NCBI GenBank assembly: GCA_023228245.1
Contig: JALOBN010000012.1
Coordinates: 1 to 60,127, forward strand
Reading direction: 5' to 3'
DNA: 60,127 nt
Source: Candidatus Pacearchaeota archaeon
GTDB lineage: Archaea; Nanoarchaeota; Nanoarchaeia; Pacearchaeales; GW2011-AR1
Notes under the pieces: generated by a model
What the model saw: the letters and a program-made list of their open reading frames with translations, nothing else
Databases searched by the model: none
Told to the model about the DNA's origin: nothing
Shown here: positions 31,375 to 37,917 of the stretch, one piece after another
How positions within the stretch are numbered: the stretch's first letter is position 1
How the letters are laid out: each line of letters opens with the position of its first letter
Made by a program: the position numbers and the translations under genes

Positions 31375-32259
31375 CTACGACATGTCTCCCTCGTCGCGGA
31401 ATCCCAAAAATATCGGGAAGCGCGGTAGGTCCTTGGTTCCGTGAGGCTGATACCTGTATTTGACGATCTGATTCAAGTAGTTTGCGGGATTGGCCCAGAT
31501 TTTGGCTCGCAGAGCGTCGTCAAATCCGGACCCAATGCTGAACACCCATTCTGGCTTGTGGATGTCGCAAACCACGATCGCGCCGAGCGTATTGGCGGGA
31601 ATCATGCCGGCCTTGCAGGAGGATCGTTCGGTGTGCCCGGTCAAGCTGGTCGTGGCCTCGTTGGCGTTGTGCTTCTTTTCCTCGAAACCCACGATCCGGG
31701 CCTCGCTGTCCTCGAATCGCTTGATCTTCAGCAACCAGCCTTCGCGCTCAGTTGACCGCCCGCACTTGTAGGGGCTATCGGGCGTGCGGATCATTACGCC
31801 CTCGTATCCTTGGTGTAGACACAGTTCCTCGAACCGATCCAACGCCTCTTGATCCTCGATGACGACGGGCAGGACCTTGACCATGTGGGCAATCGGCGGA
31901 TGCATCGCGCACAGCCGCTCCATTCGCCGCCGGTAGGACTCTTGGAGATTGTCGTGGACCCAGTCAAAGACCCAATACTCGAAATTCACGGGCGAGTCGC
32001 TTTTGGCCTTCATCACTACGCTGGTGGTGTCGCTAAAACCGGCCCCAGGCACGATAAGCTCTCCGTCGCATCCGTCCGGGAAGTCGCGTTCCAAGGTCTG
32101 ACGGATGAACGGGTTCGGGATGGGCTTGAGGTTCCGCGAGACGGCCCTCCCGTCGAGGATGAGGCAACGGATGCCGTCCAGTTTCGGAGTGGCGAGCACC
32201 GGATACTTGATCTGGTCTTTGTGGCTGCACTGGGTCGCCAGCATGGGCTTGGTAATCAT
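31375..32259 (-). CDS. ATP-dependent DNA ligase
   Basis: 294 residues, ATG 32259. Nucleotidyl-transfer motif KLDGIR at 26-31 (Lys26 adenylated), then the GELIV motif near 66-70, EYWVFDWV near 94-101, GYEGVMIRTP near 152-161 and LKIKRF near 178-183. It is a minimal T7-like ligase with an OB-fold C-terminus. It seals nicks in phage replication and repair. Confidence 0.9.
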   Translation of the reverse strand: MITKPMLATQCSHKDQIKYPVLATPKLDGIRCLILDGRAVSRNLKPIPNPFIRQTLERDFPDGCDGELIVPGAGFSDTTSVVMKAKSDSPVNFEYWVFDWVHDNLQESYRRRMERLCAMHPPIAHMVKVLPVVIEDQEALDRFEELCLHQGYEGVMIRTPDSPYKCGRSTEREGWLLKIKRFEDSEARIVGFEEKKHNANEATTSLTGHTERSSCKAGMIPANTLGAIVVCDIHKPEWVFSIGSGFDDALRAKIWANPANYLNQIVKYRYQPHGTKDLPRFPIFLGFRDEGDMS

Positions 32260-32263
32260 TGTG

Positions 32264-33175
32264 TCATTTCCTCCGGTTCACGAACCGCTCGACCTTCTCG
32301 TAGTTCCGCGCGATCTTGCTCAGAGTGTCCCGGTGGGCGGCCTCTTCCTCGCGGTGCTCGTCATAGAGGTCGTCATCCCGGTATCGGGCGACGGTGCTTT
32401 CGATGATCTTCGCCATGTAGGCGGGGTCCAGTGCATCCAGTTCGTAGCAACTCTCCCCGTACCTGTCTACGTAGGCAGGATACCGGGAGTCGGTTTCCTT
32501 GGCCGGATTCGGCGGCGGAGAGAACTCCTCGATCTGGTCCATGTTCAGAGCGATCCGGTTGACCTCGATGGGGCGGCCGACGAACATTCCCATGCGATCA
32601 ATGATGTCCCGCGTCATGTCGATTCCACTGGGATCGTGGTCGCCCAGATGGATGATGACGGGCGTCTGCCCCGCCTGGGCGATGGACCGCAGGCGGCGGT
32701 AGCCGGCGTCGAATAGCTCGCTGGAGGACGTGTAGCCGCGGCAGGCCAGTGAGACGACCCTGAGCTTGGCCGCGACGGGCGCGATGACCCCCGCCAAGGC
32801 TTCTTTCTCGACCCAGACCTCGGGGCGATATTCTTGGCCATCCCACAGATCGATCTTGAACTGGCCGGCGCACGCGGCGATGATGTCCTCGGGGCTGTCC
32901 CACGCGGACACTGTATTCGAGGAGCGGGTCCGGTCCTCAATCGCATCCCAGTCCACCAGCCCGGCCAGCCGGCCCTCGGATATGATATGACCGAGGCGCT
33001 TGTACTCTTTCTGTTGATTGGGGACGAGGTCTCGGGCGACGAACTGATAATAGAGTTGTCTCAGAGTCAGCCGCAGCCCCTGCTTTACATATTCCTCGAT
33101 GATCGCGTTCGCCTGGGCGATGACCCGCTTGCTGGAGGAATTGAATCGCTTTTTTATGAAGGCTACTCTTGGCAT
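32264..33175 (-). CDS. Topoisomerase VI-A / Spo11-like protein (stand-alone)
   Basis: 303 residues from ATG 33175 (GGGAG upstream). LTLRQLYYQFVARDL (37-50) matches the winged-helix segment with the catalytic tyrosine of Spo11/Topo VI-A (Tyr42 or Tyr43). A Toprim domain follows, with WVEKEAL (121-127) and GDHDPSGID (178-186; Asp179 and Asp181). No Topo VI-B ATPase gene is present. It may be a Mini-A-like DNA nicking or cutting enzyme used in replication initiation or recombination. The biochemical activity is inference. Confidence 0.8.
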   Translation of the reverse strand: MPRVAFIKKRFNSSSKRVIAQANAIIEEYVKQGLRLTLRQLYYQFVARDLVPNQQKEYKRLGHIISEGRLAGLVDWDAIEDRTRSSNTVSAWDSPEDIIAACAGQFKIDLWDGQEYRPEVWVEKEALAGVIAPVAAKLRVVSLACRGYTSSSELFDAGYRRLRSIAQAGQTPVIIHLGDHDPSGIDMTRDIIDRMGMFVGRPIEVNRIALNMDQIEEFSPPPNPAKETDSRYPAYVDRYGESCYELDALDPAYMAKIIESTVARYRDDDLYDEHREEEAAHRDTLSKIARNYEKVERFVNRRK

Positions 33176-33349
33176 GTTATCTCCCAAAATAACTGTGTTC
33201 GGGATGGTAGTGCGGCCGCAAGCTCGATTCGGCTTTTGGCGTCATGGCGGCATGTCACCGCACTACGCACCCGACTACGGTCATTTACGAGTCATAGTTC
33301 GGCCCTCACAACTGAGTTTCGCTGAAGTTCTTGTCGTTAGTCAGCCTAA

Positions 33350-33378
33350 ATTATAGCATATGAACGATTCGCGGTCAA
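33350..33378 (-). promoter_or_regulatory. Sigma-70 promoter upstream of the Topo VI-A-like gene
   Basis: TTGACC (33373-33378), 17-bp spacer, TATAAT (33350-33355). The leader is about 170 nt. It contains no supported gene, only very short frames. Confidence 0.8.
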
Positions 33379-33405
33379 GACCTTTTTGCAAAATTCTGCA
33401 GAAAC

Positions 33406-34041
33406 TTAGGCCGTCTTGGCGACCGCCACAGCCTCGCGGGTATCGAGGGACTGCTTCTGGAGGTTCTGGCGAAGCTCGTCGCCGGCGGCGTCCCCCTTGG
33501 GGTGAACGTCCAAATATGCCTGAACGCCCCTAACGACCTCCAGGAATTGACGGTCTTTGTCGGTGACTTCGCCCTTCAACTCAGCCAGCGCCGTCTCCAC
33601 GTCGGCTTGGGTAAAGTCGCCCGGACGCCGGCGCATGAGGCCCAGGGTCCCGGTGAAGGCCCCCACGCCCAGCAGGCCGAGGCCCATCGACAGGAGGCCC
33701 TTCTCGCCGAACAACTGCTCCTCTCGCAACTGGGCCACTTCGGCATTGGCCGCCGCCACGCCCTTGAGTTGGCGGTAGTCTAATTCATTTTTCTCCGCCA
33801 TCTGCCGGATCGCCAAGGACCTGATTTCGTATGCAGAGTCCACCTTCATCTGTAGCCGAAGGGCCTTGTCCAGATTGGCGAACCCGCGGAAGTCATTGGC
33901 GTCGGCCACGCCCGCTTCGTTCACATAATGAACGGCAGCCCGGTCCACAACGGCCGGCGTCACCAATTGAGAGAGGGCCGCACAGCCCAGACCCGCGATG
34001 ACCATGATTGCGGCTACCACAAGAACTGCATAATGTTTCAT
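33406..34041 (-). CDS. Phage lipoprotein with internal membrane segment
   Basis: 211 residues from ATG 34041 (AAGGAG 8 nt upstream). It has a lipoprotein signal (MKHYAVLVVAAIMVIAG, then LGC), a helical charged region, a hydrophobic segment near 118-136 (LLSMGLGLLGVGAFTGTLG) and a helical C-terminus. The lipid anchor plus membrane segment resembles proteins acting at envelope membranes. A spanin-like lysis role is possible but unproven. Confidence 0.75.
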   Translation of the reverse strand: MKHYAVLVVAAIMVIAGLGCAALSQLVTPAVVDRAAVHYVNEAGVADANDFRGFANLDKALRLQMKVDSAYEIRSLAIRQMAEKNELDYRQLKGVAAANAEVAQLREEQLFGEKGLLSMGLGLLGVGAFTGTLGLMRRRPGDFTQADVETALAELKGEVTDKDRQFLEVVRGVQAYLDVHPKGDAAGDELRQNLQKQSLDTREAVAVAKTA

Positions 34042-34092
34042 CAAATGCTCCTTACAATAGAACAATCTTATTTGCGTGAGTCACACGCACGC

Positions 34093-34227
34093 TTAGGACC
34101 AATATACTTCGGGAATCGAGGTCTCGTCGTCCCACTCCCGCGTGACCCTCAGAATCTCTTCTTGGTGCTCCGGCGGCACGGTATCCCGAGAGTAAAGACC
34201 GCCGCTGGTTTTTCTCAACTCATCCAT
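34093..34227 (-). CDS. 44-residue protein, unknown
   Basis: ATG 34227 overlaps the previous stop (TAATG). The sequence is charged (MDELRKTSGGLYSRDTVPPE, then EEILRVTREWDDE). It is short but tightly coupled and begins with ATG. Function unknown. Confidence 0.5.
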   Translation of the reverse strand: MDELRKTSGGLYSRDTVPPEHQEEILRVTREWDDETSIPEVYWS

Positions 34228-34367
34228 TATTGCTCCAAAATATCGTCGCTGCCGCAGTGAGGGCAGAATTTTCCGTAGTAGCCCGTGCCGGCCTCGATTT
34301 CCAGTTCATTGGGTGATTCAAAGGGCTGTGCGCAACTGAGACAGATGTACGGAGCTTCTTCAGCCAA
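34227..34367 (-). CDS. 46-residue zinc-ribbon protein, TTG start
   Basis: TTG 34367 has GGAGG 6 nt upstream and overlaps the end of the previous gene. CLSC (about 9-12) and CPHC (about 36-39) form a zinc ribbon. It belongs to the same general class as the small zinc proteins of the rightward region. Confidence 0.65.
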   Translation of the reverse strand: MAEEAPYICLSCAQPFESPNELEIEAGTGYYGKFCPHCGSDDILEQ

Positions 34368-34587
34368 GGTCGCCCTCCAGTGCGGCCCTAATCGCGGCCG
34401 AGCACGCTTGCATTCGCTGGCGGATGTCGCGAACCGTGGATAGTTGCAGGTCCCTGGTCCGTGCTGCCATGACGCTCAAGAGAGAGCCGATCTCCAGAAT
34501 CGCCGCACGAGTCATCATCGCCTCTTGAGCTATATCCAACTCGCGACCATGAAGTGATCCTTCGTCAAAGCGATTTTCGTCATCCAC
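34360..34587 (-). CDS. Small helical protein, unknown
   Basis: 75 residues, ATG 34587, overlapping the neighbours by 8 nt on each side. It is wholly helical (QEAMMTRAAILEIGSLLSVM). Possible small dimer. No family recognised. Confidence 0.6.
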   Translation of the reverse strand: MDDENRFDEGSLHGRELDIAQEAMMTRAAILEIGSLLSVMAARTRDLQLSTVRDIRQRMQACSAAIRAALEGDLG

Positions 34588-34771
34588 GGAATACTCTCCC
34601 GCTGCGTCGTACCATGCCGGCCCTCAGCAGCTTGCGATATTGTCGGCCAAACTCCGCTCGTGTGATCTTACGCTGGGCCAGTGCCCAACGTAAATCCTCT
34701 TCGGCTCTTGTGGTTTGGAGGGGTCGTCTTTCGCTGCCCTTGCCGCAGCCGTTTGTGTCTACAAGACTCAT
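34580..34771 (-). CDS. Small basic protein, unknown
   Basis: 63 residues, ATG 34771, overlapping the end of the Endo VII-like gene (ATGA). It is basic with a helix-turn-helix-like end (EEDLRWALAQRKITRAEFGR, QYRKLLRAG). Could bind DNA; not assigned. Confidence 0.6.
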   Translation of the reverse strand: MSLVDTNGCGKGSERRPLQTTRAEEDLRWALAQRKITRAEFGRQYRKLLRAGMVRRSGRVFRG

Positions 34772-35322
34772 TCGAGGCCGGGGAATTGTATGTCCACGTC
34801 TTGCCCGGTGATTTCTTGGAAGACATCCCTTAGTAGCTCACGGGCGCGAGTAAGATGTTCTCCAGCACGATCTACGCGGCACAGGGGGCCTTCAACCTTG
34901 ATTTCGCGGCCGTCCGCCAGTGTGATGAGAGCTTCGTCTGCCAAAACCATTTTGGTGCTGAGTCCTAAATAGAGAAAGATGGATCGAAAATACTTTTCGG
35001 CAAAGCCGAGTCGGCTATTACAGAGCGGACAAAGTAGTCCGCGAACGCGATTTGTCACATGGTCGTGATCTGTATGAACGTCGGCATATTCGAGGCTTTT
35101 TCGGCATATTGCACAACGGCCGTTTTGTGCATCATACATGGTCTGATGCTGTTCCGGGGTTAGTCCGTATCGTCGCTTTAGGTGTCCGGCCTTGGCGTAC
35201 TTTCGATGAGCAATCGTTCGGCACTGGCGGCAGGCTCCGCCAACGCCCAGCTTGCATCGCCTGTCCTTTTGAAATTCATCCAGAGGACGTTCTCTGCCGC
35301 ACCGATAGCACACCTTCATCAT
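34768..35322 (-). CDS. Recombination endonuclease VII-like HNH nuclease
   Basis: 184 residues from ATG 35322 (or the ATG next to it). Zinc and active-site pattern: CYRCG and CRQC near the N-terminus, then CAICRKSL, HTDHDHVTNRVRGLLC and CNSRLG, the Endo VII fold. T4 Endo VII resolves branched DNA; many phage homologues act as homing nucleases. The C-terminal 65 residues (ITLADGREIKVEGPLCRVDR, then a helix) are an extra domain. A consensus promoter ends 6 bp before the ATG. Confidence 0.85.
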   Translation of the reverse strand: MMKVCYRCGRERPLDEFQKDRRCKLGVGGACRQCRTIAHRKYAKAGHLKRRYGLTPEQHQTMYDAQNGRCAICRKSLEYADVHTDHDHVTNRVRGLLCPLCNSRLGFAEKYFRSIFLYLGLSTKMVLADEALITLADGREIKVEGPLCRVDRAGEHLTRARELLRDVFQEITGQDVDIQFPGLE

Positions 35323-35328
35323 ATCCTT

Positions 35329-35358
35329 ATTATACATTCTGTGGACCCAAGCTGTCAA
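35329..35358 (-). promoter_or_regulatory. Endo VII-like gene promoter, leaderless start
   Basis: TTGACA (35353-35358), 18-bp spacer, TATAAT (35329-35334), both perfect. The ATG is 6 bp after the -10 box. It lies inside the 3' end of the upstream methyltransferase gene. Confidence 0.8.
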
Positions 35359-36088
35359 GGTACTTCTCGCAATAGAACGGAGAAATCTCAATGCTCGTGC
35401 AGGGGATGCCCAGGCGGCGGCAGACCCGATCCGTTGTGAACGTACCGCCGAACAGGTCGATGACCGAGGGATTCGGCTCACCCTCACAGGTGACCCGAAT
35501 GATCCGCTCCATGAGGGCCTCCGGATGCTGGTTGGGGTGATACGCCCGTCGCTCTTTGAAGGTTCCACAGACGCGGGGGAAGTCCCAAATATCATCGGGA
35601 ACCCGGCCGCGGGCCGCTGCTCGTTTGTCGTGATACTTTGTTGCTCTGGCCGAGGGCACACGAATGTTGTCCGTGGCCCACTTCGTTCCCAGCCGCGAGA
35701 ACCGCAGGATCGGACGAAATCCGTTGCCGAAGTCGGTGTCTCGATGCTGGCCGAAGGTGAATCGCCACAGGAACATGCGAATGTCCAGATCACTACACAA
35801 GTCCACGTCTGGCGCACGGTTCTGCATAGTTGGCAACAGCATAGAACTGAGCGGAATGGTGTATTTGTAGTAGTGTGATAGCCAGAACGCTTTGGGGTTC
35901 TTTCGCAAGGCCCCCGCAATGACATCGACCAAGAATAAGTAGTAGTTGAGGATGGGCTGTTTGTCCGACACGCCGCCCTCGTACTTCAGGCCCAGGTTGT
36001 CTGGCGGGTCTGCGAACAGAAGGGTTGCCTTTGGTAAAGTAGGGAGGATTTTTAGACAATCTCCCTCAATTATTCTGTACTCAGTCAT
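35330..36088 (-). CDS. DNA methyltransferase (N6-adenine/N4-cytosine type)
   Basis: 252 residues, ATG 36088, overlapping the HNH gene by 8 nt. Motif IV is DPPDN (27-31), in the order motif IV then SAM pocket: VIDLFGGTFTTDRVCRRLG near 208-226 is motif I. The beta-class order and short length suit phage solitary methyltransferases, which protect phage DNA or change its regulation. The Asp in place of Tyr in DPPY is uncommon. No partner nuclease is adjacent, though HNH nucleases flank it. Confidence 0.8.
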   Translation of the reverse strand: MTEYRIIEGDCLKILPTLPKATLLFADPPDNLGLKYEGGVSDKQPILNYYLFLVDVIAGALRKNPKAFWLSHYYKYTIPLSSMLLPTMQNRAPDVDLCSDLDIRMFLWRFTFGQHRDTDFGNGFRPILRFSRLGTKWATDNIRVPSARATKYHDKRAAARGRVPDDIWDFPRVCGTFKERRAYHPNQHPEALMERIIRVTCEGEPNPSVIDLFGGTFTTDRVCRRLGIPCTSIEISPFYCEKYLDSLGPQNV

Positions 36089-36623
36089 TGATATGTCTCC
36101 AGTTTCTACCTTGTCTTGCGTGTTGGATGCAACTACGGCTGACGCCGAATTGTATTGCTAATTGATTGCAGGAAAGTGGAGAAGAACGAATGTCTTTAAC
36201 ATCTTCTTCTGTCAGGACAGCTTTCCCATGTGCTTCGCCTCTTTGTGAACATACGACGATGAGTCTGTTTGTTCCGTGCTGGACAGAATCTTCGTAGTTT
36301 TCTTTTCGAGTGCCCCAGCATAGATTCTCTATTGTGTTATTGGCCGGGTTTCCGTCTAAGTGCCGACACTCTTGGTCTTTCGGCCGGGAGCCAGTAAAGG
36401 TTTCCAGAATCAGGTGGTGAACGAAACGGTCTTTGTGGCCCTCTGGCGTACAGATCGTAACATGCAGGTATCCGTCCTTGTCGGTCTTGGTCTTTAGGAA
36501 TCCTCCGGGCCAAGGACGGCCGGGGCGTCCCGGCCTGCTCGGTGCAGACCAAACTTGACCATTCCGCGTAGCGAAGTATCCCCGACAACTGGGTATCGGC
36601 TGTAGTTTGGGGGGATCGCTCAT
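36081..36623 (-). CDS. HNH homing endonuclease (HNH_3 with C-terminal HTH)
   Basis: 180 residues, ATG 36623. An N-terminal NUMOD4-like segment (YFATRNGQVWS) is followed by HNH_3 with VHHLILETFTG, CRHLDGNPANNTIENLCWGT and an HTH at the C-terminus (SCNQLAIQFGVSRSCIQHAR). It lies between two methyltransferase genes and is probably a mobile gene that cuts DNA at a specific site. Confidence 0.85.
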   Translation of the reverse strand: MSDPPKLQPIPSCRGYFATRNGQVWSAPSRPGRPGRPWPGGFLKTKTDKDGYLHVTICTPEGHKDRFVHHLILETFTGSRPKDQECRHLDGNPANNTIENLCWGTRKENYEDSVQHGTNRLIVVCSQRGEAHGKAVLTEEDVKDIRSSPLSCNQLAIQFGVSRSCIQHARQGRNWRHIND

Positions 36624-36624
36624 A

Positions 36625-37323
36625 TCAACTCCGGAAAGTGAACAGTCTTTCGGTCACGGGGCTGGAATTCAGGGCATTGTTTCGCGAGAACTCCAGCACG
36701 CACGCCCAGTCGCTTGGGGCGGCAAACTCACTCACGAACACATCACAACCCCCCTCCGTTGCCAGCTTCTTCGCCCAAGTCCAGAATGCGGCGGCGTCCC
36801 ACCCGCTGGCGGCCTTATAAGAGGTCGTGCCTGCGTAGGGAGGATCACAATAGACAATGCTGCCTGCTGGGATTGGCATTTCTTGGTAGGGCATGGACGT
36901 AAGGCGGACACTCATCATCGAGGTCGATTGCTTGAGAATCGCCCGGCGCGTTTCGTCCACGTAGTTGCGAGGTGTGCCCTTGGCGGTATTGCCGCGGGCA
37001 TAGCCCGCCCACCACTTGCCGCCCCAGGACGCGGCGAATGCCGTAAAGGCGCGCAGGGCCGGGTCTCCTAACAGGTCTTCCCGGATGCGGCGGTAGTCGT
37101 CCTCGGTGATGACGGACGGAGGCACCCAGCCCCGCTGAACAGCCCTCCACATGGCGATGAGCGACTGATTAAGGTCGTTTCCCCAGCGAGGGCCGTTGAC
37201 CTTGTCGATGACGTTGCAGCCGCCGACGAATGGCTCGACATAGAGTTGGTCCGACTGACGGTCCCGCAAGACAACCTCCAGAATTCGTTTCGCCTCTTTG
37301 GCTTTTCCACCTAAATAGCGGAT
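36625..37323 (-). CDS. D12-class DNA adenine methyltransferase without a standard start
   Basis: The frame encodes a full D12 methyltransferase: RYLGGKAKEAKRIL (SAM motif X), YVEPFVGG (motif I) and YCDPPYAG (motif IV). The first in-frame TTG (37269, GGAGG 5 nt upstream) would remove the LGGK motif. The complete protein needs a start at about ATC 37323, 6 nt after GAGAGG, giving 232 residues. The upstream frame is closed at 37396-37398. So the gene either uses a rare start or makes a truncated protein. It overlaps the broken HNH gene. Confidence 0.7.
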   Translation of the reverse strand: MRYLGGKAKEAKRILEVVLRDRQSDQLYVEPFVGGCNVIDKVNGPRWGNDLNQSLIAMWRAVQRGWVPPSVITEDDYRRIREDLLGDPALRAFTAFAASWGGKWWAGYARGNTAKGTPRNYVDETRRAILKQSTSMMSVRLTSMPYQEMPIPAGSIVYCDPPYAGTTSYKAASGWDAAAFWTWAKKLATEGGCDVFVSEFAAPSDWACVLEFSRNNALNSSPVTERLFTFRS

Positions 37324-37701
37324 AAAACACCTCTCTTTTCTCGTCTTTTCCTGTTCGCGATTCGGGAAACTTGGGCGATGCTGACGCCAAAGATGTTAGC
37401 TACGTCTTGGATTGGCATACCGGCCCGCCGTAGGCATTTGATTGCTCAGGCGGTTGTTGGACGGATCATGGTCTGGATCATGGCATCCCTCCATGCCGGC
37501 CGGGCAGGGACCGACGAACGTGAGCAAGACCAATCGGTGTACCAAACAGGACCGACGACGGCCAGCTTGATCCACTAATATGACTTCCACGCGGCCCTTT
37601 GCCGTGCGCCGATCCTTGAGCCACTTTTGCCTGCGATAATTCCAAACACGGCCCTCGTCGCTCACGCCATAATTAGGAAACCCCGGTATCGGCCTTAGCA
37701 T
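37311..37701 (-). pseudogene. HNH homing endonuclease, frameshifted
   Basis: The ATG frame (37701) gives a NUMOD4 segment (IPGFPNYGVSDEGRVWN) and HNH_3 (VHRLVLLTFVG, CHDPDHDPSNNRLSN), then runs into unrelated residues and stops at 37396. In the +1 frame from 37445 the sequence continues with AIKCLRRAGMPIQDVANIFG, then VSIAQVSRIANRKRR, the expected C-terminal HTH, to a stop at 37311. So the gene has a frameshift near 37446, by mutation or assembly error. Programmed shifting is less likely. Confidence 0.7.
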
Positions 37702-37725
37702 GTCTCTTTGCCCTCCAGAGAATGA

Positions 37726-37917
37726 CTATTTCTGAACCTCCATCCGCTCCATAATCGACCTTGCACGAAATTTCCGTAGAAACCAATAACTGCCGCACTC
37801 GCGGCATTGATACACTTGCCCCTCTATCCCTTCAATCTCTATTGGCGACGGAGCCAGTCGCCCCTCGCACACCACACACCGCAATGTAGTGTCAGAATGG
37901 TTGCTGGATACTGCCAT
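37726..37917 (-). CDS. Zinc-ribbon protein next to the primase
   Basis: 63 residues, ATG 37917 with AGGAGG 7 nt upstream, overlapping the primase-helicase end by 26 nt. CVVC (about 14-17) and CREC (about 38-41) form the ribbon. Function unknown; a replication accessory role is suggested only by position. Confidence 0.65.
   Translation of the reverse strand: MAVSSNHSDTTLRCVVCEGRLAPSPIEIEGIEGQVYQCRECGSYWFLRKFRARSIMERMEVQK

Noticed and set aside
33176..33349. Short frames in the leader of the Topo VI-A-like gene
   Set aside because: A 4-codon and a 22-codon frame exist but neither has a ribosome site. The stretch is best seen as an untranslated leader.
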